From: Halococcus hamelinensis 100A6
GTDB lineage: Archaea; Halobacteriota; Halobacteria; Halobacteriales; Halococcaceae
Assembly (NCBI RefSeq): GCF_000336675.1
Contig: NZ_AOMB01000009.1
Span: forward strand, 1,572 to 65,571
DNA: 64,000 nt
Reading direction: 5' to 3'
In this document: in pieces, positions 51,406 through 59,982 of the stretch
Position numbering within the stretch: position 1 is the first letter of the stretch
Layout: each line of letters starts with the position of its first letter
The notes under the pieces: model-generated
What the model saw: the letters and a program-made list of their open reading frames with translations, nothing else
What the model was told of the DNA's origin: nothing
The model's database searches: none
Program-made: the position numbers and the translations under genes

Positions 51406-51963
51406 TCAGACCACGACCCGGACGACCGCGAACAGCACCAGGACACCCAAAACGTCACACACGTTCGTCACGACCGGGATCACGACGTCGTCGGGGTCGA
51501 GGCTGAATCGGTAGGCGGCGTAGGTCGCGACCACCGTGACGAGGACGGCGAGCACCGCGAGCACGGCCCCGCTCGCGGTCGCGACCACGAGGACCGTCAC
51601 CAGTGAGAGCGCGGTGCCCGAGAGGAGTTCGGAGAGGAGCCACGCGCCGGCACCCACGGCTGGAAACATGGTGAGCGAGAGCCCGACGGTGGCGAGCGCG
51701 TTGCCCGCGAGGGTCTCGTCCGCGGGTGAAAAGGAGAGCCGCCCGAGGTGGAAGGCCGTCGAGAGCCGCGCGGCGAGCACGCTCCCGAGGTTGCCCGCGG
51801 TGCCGATGGTGACCGGCACGAGCACGAGCAGCGAGGGATACCGGAGGAGCGTGGCCTGAAACGAGTCGAGAACCAGCCCGCTGCCGAGTTCGACCAGCGC
51901 GAGCACCACGAGCACCGGCACCGTGGCGCGGGTGATCGCCCGGACGGTCCACTCGGTCGGCAC
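51406..51963 (-). CDS. MgtE-type divalent cation transporter membrane domain, second half
   Basis: The 185-residue protein starts with GTG directly after the upstream TGA. It contains PSLLVLVPVTIGTAGNLGSVLAARLSTAFHLG, the MgtE/SLC41 pore signature, and DPDDVVIPVVTNVCDVLGVL near the end. Five helices are predicted. There is no cytoplasmic CBS or N-domain. With the next gene it forms a split two-half transporter, probably for Mg2+. Confidence 0.9.
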   Translation of the reverse strand: MPTEWTVRAITRATVPVLVVLALVELGSGLVLDSFQATLLRYPSLLVLVPVTIGTAGNLGSVLAARLSTAFHLGRLSFSPADETLAGNALATVGLSLTMFPAVGAGAWLLSELLSGTALSLVTVLVVATASGAVLAVLAVLVTVVATYAAYRFSLDPDDVVIPVVTNVCDVLGVLVLFAVVRVVV

Positions 51964-52548
51964 TCAGCCCCCACCCCCGCCGAGCGCGAGCACGATCCGG
52001 GCCGCGAGCAGGAGGAAGACGAGGCCGAAGACGTCGCCCGTCGTCGTCACCACCGGGCCGACGATGGTGTCGGGGTTGTAGCCGCGCCGATAGCCCGCGA
52101 ACACGACCACCACCACCGCCGTCGTCAACACCGCTCCCGAGAGGAGTCCCGCGATGACGGCGACGGCGACCAGGGTGGTGATCGGTGCCGAAGGCCGACC
52201 GAGGATCCCGAGGATCACGTAGGCCGCGACGGCGGCGAAGCTGCTGACCATCAGCCCGTTCGTTATCGCGGCCACGATGGCGGCGACGAGACGGTCGTCG
52301 CCGGCCCCGACCCGTGGTTCGATCAGTCCCTGGTGGAGCGCGGTGGCGAGCCGCGCGCCGAACGAGCCGTAGACGTTCCCCCGGGTGGCGAGCAGCGCCG
52401 GCACGAGCACCAGGAGTCCGTCGATCATCCGGAGTTCGGTCCGCATCCCGCCGAGGACGACGCCCGCGACGAGGCCACCGACCAGGCTCGCCGACAGCGC
52501 CGGCAGCGCCTCGCGGTAGGCCTCGCGCGCGACCTCGACGATACTCAT
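51964..52548 (-). CDS. MgtE-type divalent cation transporter membrane domain, first half
   Basis: The start at 52548 (MSIVEVAREAYREALPALSA) gives 194 residues. The same signature appears as GLLVLVPALLATRGNVYGSFGARLATALHQG, and the later one as NPDTIVGPVVTTTGDVFGLVFLL. The stop codon touches the start codon of the following half (TGAGTG), so the two are surely co-translated. Both halves being present suggests a heterodimer matching SLC41 architecture. Confidence 0.9.
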   Translation of the reverse strand: MSIVEVAREAYREALPALSASLVGGLVAGVVLGGMRTELRMIDGLLVLVPALLATRGNVYGSFGARLATALHQGLIEPRVGAGDDRLVAAIVAAITNGLMVSSFAAVAAYVILGILGRPSAPITTLVAVAVIAGLLSGAVLTTAVVVVVFAGYRRGYNPDTIVGPVVTTTGDVFGLVFLLLAARIVLALGGGGG

Positions 52549-52674
52549 CACCCGAGAGAACCGCCGCCAGCGGTAAAAACTCGTTCCGTTGGGCAACGGG
52601 ACTATGGGAAGGGAGCAAATGTTCTCGGGTCGCACCCAGAACGTTTTACTCAGATGGGCTCTATTCTGGACGAA

Positions 52675-53046
52675 ATGGTATCGTCCCGGATGCAGGCCGT
52701 GTCGTGCTTGGTCTCCGTCGTCATCGGTGGGGCGATACTGCTCTTCGACTCACTCTCCGGCCTCACGGTCTCTTCCGGCGAGTATTCGGTTTCGCTTGGA
52801 CCATACGGCTTCCTGTTTCTCGTGCTTAGTGTAGCCTTGCTTGCTGGGGACGCCACTGGACGCACACGAATACTTGGTTCGGCAGGCTGGATCACTGGTC
52901 TCTGCCTCATCATCGTCGTCGATGGATTGGTAGCACTCGGTCCGTACATCTACGATGCTGGGGTCGTGGTGCTGGTCGTGACTGGTGCCGTGCTGTTTTT
53001 AGTAGAATTCGACTTCGGTCAAGAACGGAATGTGGACGGCTCGTAG
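52675..53046 (+). CDS. Small four-helix membrane protein, unknown
   Basis: From ATG 52675 (MVSSRMQAVSCLVSVVIGG) the protein has 123 residues and four hydrophobic stretches, at about 7-22, 41-53, 69-87 and 90-111. An ATG at 52654 is an alternative start. GC is lower than in flanking genes. A TATA-like GTTTTACTC lies just before 52654, and an imperfect inverted repeat GTTCT-CGGG...CCCAGAAC lies at about 52620-52642. The family is not recognised. Confidence 0.65.
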   Translation: MVSSRMQAVSCLVSVVIGGAILLFDSLSGLTVSSGEYSVSLGPYGFLFLVLSVALLAGDATGRTRILGSAGWITGLCLIIVVDGLVALGPYIYDAGVVVLVVTGAVLFLVEFDFGQERNVDGS

Positions 53047-53050
53047 CGTC

Positions 53051-54457
53051 TCAGCCGAACGGGCCGCCACCGCCGCCCATGCCACCCATCCCGCCCATGC
53101 CGCCACCGCCGCCGTCGCCTTGCTCCATTCGCTTCATCATCCGCTGCATGTCGGCGTCGCCCATCCCCTGGAACTGCTTCAGGGTGCGTTCCATCATCCG
53201 GTGTTGTTCGAGGAGCTCCCGAACGCGTTCCTCGGGCTGGCCGCTCCCGCGGGCGATCCGGCGGGTCTGGCTCGCGCCCACCGAACGGGGGTTCTCGAGT
53301 TCGGAGTCCGTCATCGAGTCCATCACGATGTCGAAACTCCGCATTCGGTCCTGGGTGACGTCCATCGCGTCGTCGGGGAGCTGGTCCTTCAGCCCGCCGC
53401 CGAGTCCGGGGATCATATCGAGGACCTGATCGAGGGGCCCCATCTTGTTCATCGCGTCCATCTGGTGGCGCATGTCCTTCAGGGTGAACTGGCCCTGGAG
53501 GATCTCCTCGGGGTCCCAGTCCTCCTCGTCGTCGGTGGTCTCCATCGCGCGCTCGACCCGCTCGGCGAGCTGCTTGAGGTCGCCCATCCCCAGGAGTCGG
53601 GAGATGAAGCCGTTGGGCTCGAAGCGCTCGACGTCCTGCACCGTCTCGCCGGTCCCGAGGAACGCGATCGAGGAGTCGGTCTCGTTGACGGCGGTGAGCG
53701 CCCCGCCACCCTTCGCGGTCCCGTCGAGCTTGGTAATCACGACGCCGTCGATCCCGATAGCATCCTCGAAGCGCCGGGCCTGGTCCTTCGCCCCCTGGCC
53801 GATCGCGGCGTCCATCACCAGCAAACTCCGATCGGGTTGGACGACGTCGTCGATCGCGCGGATCTCGTCGATGAGGTCGTCTTCGAGCGCGTGCCGCCCC
53901 GCGGTGTCGACGATCTTGACCTCGGCCTCGTCGGCCGCTTCGAGCCCCTCGCGAGCGATCTCGACCGGGTCGTCGCTGTCGGGGTCACCATAAAAAGTGA
54001 CCTCCGCGCGTTCGGCCATCTGCTTCGACTGGTCGTACGCGCCGGGGCGGAAGGTGTCGGTCTGGATGACGGCGGGCCGGAGACCCTTCTTCGAGAACCA
54101 CCACGCCATCTTCGCGGCGGTGGTGGTCTTCCCCGAGCCCTGGAGGCCAGCGAGCAGGATGGTCTGAGATTCGAGCGGGAGGTCCGTGCTCTCCCCGACG
54201 AGGTCGACCATCTCCTCGTAGACGATCCGGAGGACGAAGTCCCGCGCCGTCGTGCCGCCGGGCGGCTCCTCGTTGAGCGCGCGGTCCTCGATCCGGTCCG
54301 AGAGGTCCATCACGAGGCTGATCTCGACGTCGGCTTGGATCAGCGAACGCTGGATCTCCCGGACGACCTCCTCGACGTCGTCGGCGTCGAGGCGGGTCTT
54401 GCCCTGGAGTCTGTTGAGGGTTCCCCGGAGGGAACTCCCGAGGTCGTCGAGTACCAT
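53051..54457 (-). CDS. srp54: Signal recognition particle 54 kDa protein
   Basis: The 468-residue GTPase has the N domain at about 1-85, then the G domain with [15 protein letters not shown], the [10 protein letters not shown] box, [16 protein letters not shown] and [13 protein letters not shown]. The Met-rich M domain from about residue 300 ends in a Gly/Met tail ([17 protein letters not shown]). It binds 7S RNA and signal sequences at the ribosome. The receptor gene ftsY lies 2.3 kb upstream on the same strand. Confidence 0.97.
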   Translation of the reverse strand: MVLDDLGSSLRGTLNRLQGKTRLDADDVEEVVREIQRSLIQADVEISLVMDLSDRIEDRALNEEPPGGTTARDFVLRIVYEEMVDLVGESTDLPLESQTILLAGLQGSGKTTTAAKMAWWFSKKGLRPAVIQTDTFRPGAYDQSKQMAERAEVTFYGDPDSDDPVEIAREGLEAADEAEVKIVDTAGRHALEDDLIDEIRAIDDVVQPDRSLLVMDAAIGQGAKDQARRFEDAIGIDGVVITKLDGTAKGGGALTAVNETDSSIAFLGTGETVQDVERFEPNGFISRLLGMGDLKQLAERVERAMETTDDEEDWDPEEILQGQFTLKDMRHQMDAMNKMGPLDQVLDMIPGLGGGLKDQLPDDAMDVTQDRMRSFDIVMDSMTDSELENPRSVGASQTRRIARGSGQPEERVRELLEQHRMMERTLKQFQGMGDADMQRMMKRMEQGDGGGGGMGGMGGMGGGGGPFG

Positions 54458-54470
54458 TTGCCACCACTAC

Positions 54471-54871
54471 GCCGTGTGGTTCCTAAAGCCCTTCTGGACA
54501 CCCACTTTTTTACTTCGTCGGGTTCGCCGGAGGCGAACCACTCCTCGCAAAAACCTGGACTAAAAACTGCCGCTCACTCGCGCTCCGCGCTCGTTCGCGG
54601 TACAATCACTAACGCTCCCGCTACCGCCCCGCACCGCCCACACGCCTCCCCAACCGATTCGTTCGTGGTTCGAAAATCGCGTGGCGATTTTCGTCATCAC
54701 GAAAGGCGCTTCGCGCCTTTCGAACGACTCCCTCCGGTCGCTCACTCATCCCTCGCACAGTGTTCGCGGCCGCGGGTTCACGTCCACTCACGGGTCACTT
54801 CGTTCCCCGTTCGCATCGAGGCGCTTCGCTCCTCGCGTCGCTCACCCACGACCGCGAGCGCGCGCCAACAG
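54471..54871 (+). repeat. Intergenic mosaic repeat copy R8 (core A), orphan orientation
   Basis: The T-run CACTTTTTTAC is near 54504-54513, a hairpin at 54521-54539 (spacer GGA) follows, and core A as AAAAACCTGGACTAAAAA is at 54549-54566. Two perfect ten-base-arm hairpins lie at 54671-54693 (spacer GTG) and 54700-54722 (spacer TTC). The head faces the 5' end of srp54 instead of a gene's 3' end, unlike the other copies. The tail borders the isochorismatase-type gene stop. Confidence 0.8.
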
Positions 54872-55450
54872 CTACAGCAATGCGTCGGTTTCCACGATCG
54901 TCGCGAATTCGCCGTCGAGATGGGCGAGCGCGAGGCGATGGCTCTGCTCGGCATCGTAGCTCTCGCCGTCGTAGCCCACCCGCTCGTGAGTCGCGGTCGC
55001 GTCGGCGACCACGAACACCCGAAAGTCGAGGTTCTCGGCCATCCTGGCGGTGGTCGAGACACAGTGGTCGGTGGTCAGCCCCACGACCACGAGCGTCTCG
55101 TGGCCCGCCTCGCGGAGTCGCGCTTCGAGGTCGGTCCCGACGAACGCGCTGTTGACCGATTTCTCGACGACTGGCTCGCCGCTCTCGGGTTCGGCGACGG
55201 GTTTGAACGCGTTGCCCGGCCTGTCCGGTCGGAGCGGCGAGTCGGGTTCGGTCGAGCAGTGCCGGACGTGGATCACGGGCCGCTCGGCCGCGCGCCACGC
55301 GTCGAGGAGACCGCCGATGCGCTCTTCGCAGTCGGGGTTGTTCCGCTCGCCCCATCCGGGTTCGTCGAATCCCTGCTGGACGTCCACCAAGAGGAGAACG
55401 GCGTCGTCCGGCACCACATCGCCCTCACCCGTTTCGGCGACCGAACTCAT
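54872..55450 (-). CDS. Isochorismatase family hydrolase
   Basis: The start at 55450 ([11 protein letters not shown]) gives 192 residues. The catalytic aspartate is in [15 protein letters not shown], the lysine in [16 protein letters not shown] and the cysteine in [18 protein letters not shown]. It belongs to the cysteine-hydrolase superfamily including nicotinamidases. The substrate cannot be fixed. Its ATG overlaps the stop of the upstream YqcI/YcgG-type gene by four bases, so the two are coupled. Confidence 0.93.
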   Translation of the reverse strand: MSSVAETGEGDVVPDDAVLLLVDVQQGFDEPGWGERNNPDCEERIGGLLDAWRAAERPVIHVRHCSTEPDSPLRPDRPGNAFKPVAEPESGEPVVEKSVNSAFVGTDLEARLREAGHETLVVVGLTTDHCVSTTARMAENLDFRVFVVADATATHERVGYDGESYDAEQSHRLALAHLDGEFATIVETDALL

Positions 55451-56205
55451 GGTTTCGTGATTTCGAGCGGGCAGTCCCGATGGCTCTCGCCTTCGGCCTC
55501 GGGCAGGAGGTACTGTTTCCACTCGCGGTCGTCGGGATCGCCCCAGTCGCCGAGGTCGGCGTGGGGACAGACCGCGTCGTACTCGTCGGCGCGTTCGCGG
55601 ATGACCTCACGCGCCCGTCGGCCCGCCGCGGTGTCGCCGGTGATCCCCTCGAAGATCGCCCGCGGCTGGAAGGTGATCTCCAGCCCGTGGGGGTTGTGGC
55701 GGCTCCGGCGGGCCTCGTAGAACGGCGCGCGCGCCGTCGGGAACATCGGGACCCCGCCGAAACAGAACTCCCAGTGGGGGTCGTCGGGGTCGGCGGGGAT
55801 CTCGTAGGGCCACGGCTCGGGGTCGGTGTCGTGGAGATACTGCAGGATCTCCCAGAGCCGGTCGCCGTACTCCGCCTCGGTCAGCGGGGTTTCGGGCGGC
55901 GCGAAGAAGACCACAAGCGAGACGCGCTCGCCGGGCGAGTCGAAGGTCTTCGCGTACTCGTACAGCGTTTCCCGGAGTCCCGCGAGCGCGTCCTCGTCGG
56001 TCGTCGACGCACAGAACGCGTAGCGCGCCATCCCGGTCGCCTCGCTCTCGACGCCGAAGTAACACGGAAAGGGCGCGTCGGTGTCGAGCATCGTCTTCCG
56101 GAAGGTCCCGTACTGCTCGGCCGCCCACGCAGGTAGCTCGTCGTGGTCGATCCGGTCCCGGAGGGTCGACTGGTCGAGATACCTGCTCGGAAGCGAAACG
56201 CTCAT
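55447..56205 (-). CDS. YqcI/YcgG family protein
   Basis: The 252-residue protein contains [55 protein letters not shown] and [22 protein letters not shown]. These are typical blocks of the YqcI/YcgG family, related to heme-dependent guanidine N-hydroxylase-type enzymes. [20 protein letters not shown] lies near the end. It is co-translated with the isochorismatase-type gene. Confidence 0.9.
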   Translation of the reverse strand: MSVSLPSRYLDQSTLRDRIDHDELPAWAAEQYGTFRKTMLDTDAPFPCYFGVESEATGMARYAFCASTTDEDALAGLRETLYEYAKTFDSPGERVSLVVFFAPPETPLTEAEYGDRLWEILQYLHDTDPEPWPYEIPADPDDPHWEFCFGGVPMFPTARAPFYEARRSRHNPHGLEITFQPRAIFEGITGDTAAGRRAREVIRERADEYDAVCPHADLGDWGDPDDREWKQYLLPEAEGESHRDCPLEITKP

Positions 56206-56272
56206 ACAGTCGGTTTCGTCGCCCGTTCGCGTATGTCTTCCGATTCAGCCGGCGAGAGTCGAACGTTTGGTC

Positions 56273-56761
56273 TCAGATCAGCCCGACGAGCCGAAGCGTG
56301 ATCGCGGTCGCGCCGGCACCGAGAAGGAGAAGCAGGGCGTTCGCGGTCGTGTTCGCGGCGGTGGCGAGCCCGAGCGAGTACCGCCGCGAGGAGAGCGGCC
56401 AGAACGGCGCGACCCCCATCGGCGTCAGCCAGTCCGCGAGCAGGTGGGCGAGAACGACCAGCGCGCCGAGGAGGCCACCGAAGCCCGCGAGGGGACGTGG
56501 CCCGAACCCGACGAGTCGAGTCCCCAGAGCCCAGCCGCCCGCGCCGCAGGCGAGCCCGAAGAGGGCGGCGAACGCCAGCGTGTGGGTCGCGCCCCGGTGG
56601 GTGAGCAATCGCGTTCGTGTATCGAGGTCGGGCACCATCGCGAACCAGACCACGACGACGAACCCCGCGACGGCCAGCGCGAACCGACCTCCCGAGAGCA
56701 GAAAATAGCCGACCGGTGCGTAGAGGAACAGGCCGACGCCGACGTGACCCGACCGGTACAC
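56273..56761 (-). CDS. YdjM/DUF457-type membrane metal-dependent hydrolase
   Basis: With a GTG at 56761 the protein has 162 residues and four helices. Visible are GHVGVGLFLYAPVGYF near the start, MVPDLDTRTRLLTHRGATHTL and VVLAHLLADWLTPMGVAPFWPLS. These HxxxH-like and D/H patterns define the DUF457/YdjM family. The start codon lies one base after the ftsY stop, which suggests coupled translation. Confidence 0.85.
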   Translation of the reverse strand: MYRSGHVGVGLFLYAPVGYFLLSGGRFALAVAGFVVVVWFAMVPDLDTRTRLLTHRGATHTLAFAALFGLACGAGGWALGTRLVGFGPRPLAGFGGLLGALVVLAHLLADWLTPMGVAPFWPLSSRRYSLGLATAANTTANALLLLLGAGATAITLRLVGLI

Positions 56762-56762
56762 C

Positions 56763-58193
56763 TCAGTCGTCGTCCCCGAGGAGCCGGTCGACGAGCACGT
56801 CGGGCTCGAACCGCTCGATGTCGTCGTAGCCCTGGCCGGTGCCCAGGAACAGGATCGGCTTGCCGGTGACGTGGGCGATCGAGATCGCCGCCCCACCCTG
56901 GGAGTCGGCGTCGGCCTTCGCGAGGATCGTCCCGTCGATCGTCGCGGCGTCGTCGAACTCCCGGGCGCGGTTGGTCGCGTCCTGACCCGCGACAGCCTCG
57001 TCGACGAAGATCGTCATGTCCGGATCCACCACTCTATCGATCTTCTCCAGCTGGGCCATCAGGTCGTTCGAGGTGTGGAGCCGACCCGCGGTGTCCCCGA
57101 GCACGACGTCGATGTCGTTGGCCTCGGCGTACTCGACGGCGTCGTAGAGCACCGCCGCCGGGTCCGAGCCCTGGTCGTGGGCGATGACCTTCTTCCCCAG
57201 GTTCTCGGCGTGCTCGGCCAGCTGCTGGTTCGCGCCCGCCCGGTAGGTGTCGCCGTTGGCGAGCACGGTCGAGAGGCCCCGCTCCTCGAAGTAGCGTGCG
57301 AGCTTCGCGATCGAGGTCGTCTTCCCGACGCCGTTGACGCCGGTGAAGACGATCGTCACGGGTTTGTCGGCCTCCGCGATCCGCTGGTCGAAGTCGAACT
57401 GCCCGACGCTGATGACCTCCCGGAGGGACTCCGCGAGCGCCTCCTCGACGACGGTCCCCGTGCCCTTGACCTGGGCGCGTGTCGCCCCGGTGAGCTCCTC
57501 ACGGAGCCGGTCGAGGATCGCCTCCGTCACCGTCATCTCGACGTCGCTTTCGAGCAGCGCCATCTCCAGTTCGAACAGCGGTCCCTCCAGCTCGGCGGCC
57601 TCGATCAGCGACTGGCCGGTGGCGAACAGCTTCGCCCGCGTCCCGAAGCCGAGGTCTTCGTCCTCGCCCGCCGATTCGTCCTCGTCCGGAACCGTCGTCG
57701 GCCGGTTCAGTCGGGTCCGCCGGCGCTCCGGTTCGGCGTCGTCGTTCGTCTCCTCCCCCGTTCCCGGTTCGACGGTCCCGGACGCGGCCGCGCCGCTTCC
57801 CGATTCGTTCGTGTCGAGGTCGGAGGATGCCGACGCGTCCGAGGACGCCTCGGCGGGTTCGTCGGTCGTTTCCGAGTCGACGGACTCTTCGGACTCTTTG
57901 GGCTCTGCGGGGTCGGCTGCCGACGCGTCCGTGCCCGCTCCGAGCGGCGACGGTTCGCTCTCGGCTGCCTCCGGTTCGGTCCCGTCGAGCGTGGGTTCGT
58001 CCTCGACCGCCGGTTCGGGTTCGGAAGCGGCCTCCGGTTCGGCGGTCGTCGTTTCGGGCTCCGCGACCGTTTCGTCGGTCCCTGCCGCGGCTGCCGCTTC
58101 GTCGGCCTCGTCAGCCTCCGCCGCCGCGTCGTCGATCTCCTCCTCGGCGTCGTCCCGGAAACTGCTGAGCCGGTCCTTGAGTCCGTCGAACAT
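56763..58193 (-). CDS. ftsY: Signal recognition particle receptor FtsY
   Basis: The 476-residue GTPase has a very acidic N-terminal region of about 185 residues, rich in Glu, Ala, Ser and Asp. The N domain and G domain follow: TGVNGVGKTTSIAKLARYF, NGDTYRAGANQQL, VVLGDTAGRLHTSNDL and LAKADADSQGGAA. It docks the SRP54-ribosome complex at the membrane. It follows pfdA by 3 bp and belongs to the pfdA-ftsY cluster typical of archaea. Confidence 0.97.
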   Translation of the reverse strand: MFDGLKDRLSSFRDDAEEEIDDAAAEADEADEAAAAAGTDETVAEPETTTAEPEAASEPEPAVEDEPTLDGTEPEAAESEPSPLGAGTDASAADPAEPKESEESVDSETTDEPAEASSDASASSDLDTNESGSGAAASGTVEPGTGEETNDDAEPERRRTRLNRPTTVPDEDESAGEDEDLGFGTRAKLFATGQSLIEAAELEGPLFELEMALLESDVEMTVTEAILDRLREELTGATRAQVKGTGTVVEEALAESLREVISVGQFDFDQRIAEADKPVTIVFTGVNGVGKTTSIAKLARYFEERGLSTVLANGDTYRAGANQQLAEHAENLGKKVIAHDQGSDPAAVLYDAVEYAEANDIDVVLGDTAGRLHTSNDLMAQLEKIDRVVDPDMTIFVDEAVAGQDATNRAREFDDAATIDGTILAKADADSQGGAAISIAHVTGKPILFLGTGQGYDDIERFEPDVLVDRLLGDDD

Positions 58194-58196
58194 CGC

Positions 58197-58673
58197 CTAT
58201 TCGTCGTCCGGCTCCCCGCCCATTCCACCCATCTGGCCCTGGAGTTGCTGCATCTGTTGTTGTTGGAGCTGCTGGGCCTGCTGTTCGAGCTCCTCGCGTT
58301 CGGACTCGACCTCCTCGATCTCCTCTTCGACCTCCGAGATACGGTCGTCGAGCGTTTCGCGTTTGCGTTCGAGGGTCTCGACCGCAGCCTCCTCGTCCTG
58401 TTCGGCCGCGTAGCCGCCGCCGAGGCTCACGACCGTCTCGTCGAGGTCCTGGACCTCGGCGCGAACGTAGGCGTCGCCGCCGAGCGGGACCTGGACCGTC
58501 GAGCCGCTTTCGAGCGCGTCGAGCGCCTCGGTGGCCTCGTCGATCTCCGATTGTTCGTCACGGAAACCCTCGATCTCGGCCTCCATCGCCTCCTTTTGCT
58601 GTTCGAGCACGTCGAGCTCCTGGGAGAGCTGTTCGAGCTGCCCACCGCCACCGCCGCCACCACCGAGGCTCAT
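58197..58673 (-). CDS. pfdA: Prefoldin subunit alpha
   Basis: The 158-residue protein is two coiled-coil helices around a short beta region. The first is QLEQLSQELDVLEQQKEAME. The linker strand region is VQVPLGGDAYVRAEVQDLDETVVSLGGGYAAE. The second helix is QEEAAVETLERKRETLDDR-like, ending in a Gln-rich tail (QQLQQQQMQQLQGQ) and GGMGGEPDDE. It is a chaperone subunit that hands unfolded proteins to the thermosome. Confidence 0.94.
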   Translation of the reverse strand: MSLGGGGGGGGQLEQLSQELDVLEQQKEAMEAEIEGFRDEQSEIDEATEALDALESGSTVQVPLGGDAYVRAEVQDLDETVVSLGGGYAAEQDEEAAVETLERKRETLDDRISEVEEEIEEVESEREELEQQAQQLQQQQMQQLQGQMGGMGGEPDDE

Positions 58674-58735
58674 CGGTCGCCCTCCGTGGCGCGTGCTTCG
58701 ACTCCGGTCCCGAACGCAGTAACGAACGTATCCAT
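58670..58735 (-). CDS. Possible 21-residue ORF coupled to pfdA
   Basis: The minus strand reads MDTFVTAFGTGVEARATEGD and a last R before TGA, which overlaps the pfdA ATG as ATGA. It may be a real leader peptide or a remnant. Its position is where ribosomal protein L18a is often encoded in archaea, but it does not resemble L18a. Confidence 0.35.
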   Translation of the reverse strand: MDTFVTAFGTGVEARATEGDR

Positions 58736-58814
58736 ACCCGGTGGTGGGTGAGCACGTCGGAAGAACCTTGTCCTCTCGTCGGACGACGGTCGAGCCGTTC
58801 GGAATCGCGCGGCC

Positions 58815-59483
58815 TCAGCCGTCGATGTAGCCGAGCGCGTCCTCGATACGACCGAGCTCGGGGCCCGTGCTGTCCCGCCCGACGACGTAGCCGTGCTCGT
58901 TGGCGAGCAGCCCCGAGCCGACGAGCGGCGCGCCGTAGTTGACGGTGCCGATGTCGGCGGGGACGTCGAGCAGCTCTTCGAGGTAGTCGAGCTCCTCGTC
59001 GGTGGAATTGGGGTGACAGAGAACCCCTCGATCGGTGGCGACCGCCGCGGTGCCCACCGTTCGAACGTCCGCGAGCGCGCCGCGCTCGGCCGGAACCCCG
59101 AGGTGCTCCTCGACGACCGCGACGGCCTCCTCGGGGAGGTCGGGGTGGAGGTACGCCCCCGAATCGTTGACCAGCACGACGTTGCCGGCGGCGTTGATCC
59201 GGCCGGGAAGCGTCGCCACCGGGAGGTCGGTCGCGTCGGCGATCCGCTCGCGCTCGGCGTCGGTGATGCGTTCGCTCGTGAGCAGTCCGTTCGAGTTGCC
59301 GGTGACGAGCGCACCCACAGTACCGGATCCGGCGACGGTGGTCTTCACTGGCGGGACACCGAGCTCGTCGGCGAGCTCCGAGACGAATTCGTCGTCGACG
59401 TCGGGTCTGACGAGGAGGCAGTCGTCGGTGGCGCTCGCGAAGACCCCGACGTACGCCGAACCGGAAAAGGCCGCGCGGAGCAC
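58815..59483 (-). CDS. eif6: Translation initiation factor aIF6
   Basis: The 222-residue protein is an anti-association factor that binds the 50S subunit. Five-fold repeats are visible, such as [55 protein letters not shown] and [21 protein letters not shown]. It starts with GTG, one base after the rpl31e stop. It is the distal gene of the rpl39e-rpl31e-eif6 cluster known across archaea. Confidence 0.97.
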   Translation of the reverse strand: MLRAAFSGSAYVGVFASATDDCLLVRPDVDDEFVSELADELGVPPVKTTVAGSGTVGALVTGNSNGLLTSERITDAERERIADATDLPVATLPGRINAAGNVVLVNDSGAYLHPDLPEEAVAVVEEHLGVPAERGALADVRTVGTAAVATDRGVLCHPNSTDEELDYLEELLDVPADIGTVNYGAPLVGSGLLANEHGYVVGRDSTGPELGRIEDALGYIDG

Positions 59484-59484
59484 G

Positions 59485-59763
59485 CTACTCCGCGTGTTCT
59501 GCTTCGACGACCCGCTCGCCTTCCTCCTCGAATCGAGCCGCGCGCACCCGAAGCTTGCTCGGGGGCTTCTTCCGGCCGCGCGACCAGACCGCCTCGTTGA
59601 TCGAGGGGTCGAGACGCACGGCGTCGGGGTCGGCCTTGAAGTGCTGGGCGAGGTGGTCGCGGATGAGGCCCATCGCGCGGTCGGCGCTCTCGTGTTTGGC
59701 CCCGGCCTTGACCTTGCGGAGCGGTACCGTCACGACGCGCTCCTCGAAGTCGTCGGCGCTCAT
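59485..59763 (-). CDS. rpl31e: 50S ribosomal protein L31e
   Basis: The start at 59763 ([18 protein letters not shown]) gives 92 residues. [35 protein letters not shown] and [16 protein letters not shown] are standard L31e blocks. Its ATG overlaps the stop of rpl39e as ATGA. Confidence 0.97.
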   Translation of the reverse strand: MSADDFEERVVTVPLRKVKAGAKHESADRAMGLIRDHLAQHFKADPDAVRLDPSINEAVWSRGRKKPPSKLRVRAARFEEEGERVVEAEHAE

Positions 59764-59912
59764 TCGTCCGTGTCCGAGCGCCGCCAGTTGCGTCGCTTCG
59801 GGTTGCGCATGGTGTCGCGGTCGGTCTTCATGATGACCCACGCCGGCACGCGACTGTTCTGCCGTTCGAGTTTGCCGAGGCGCTTTTTCTTCGCCTTGGA
59901 CTTCTTGCTCAT
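59760..59912 (-). CDS. rpl39e: 50S ribosomal protein L39e
   Basis: The 50-residue protein is basic and starts [20 protein letters not shown]. It continues [18 protein letters not shown] and ends [12 protein letters not shown]. It lines the ribosomal exit tunnel. Its size is exactly the family norm. It is the first gene of the three-gene translation cluster. Confidence 0.97.
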   Translation of the reverse strand: MSKKSKAKKKRLGKLERQNSRVPAWVIMKTDRDTMRNPKRRNWRRSDTDE

Positions 59913-59982
59913 GGTGGAGGTCCTATCCCGCCTCGGCTTATATCTTTGTCCTTTTGGCTGCTTCCCGCCGACGCCGTTCGCC

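Noticed and set aside
53030-55720. Plus-strand open frame of about 900 codons across srp54 and the isochorismatase-type gene
   Set aside because: It is antisense to two clear genes and also spans repeat R8, so it is a composition artefact.
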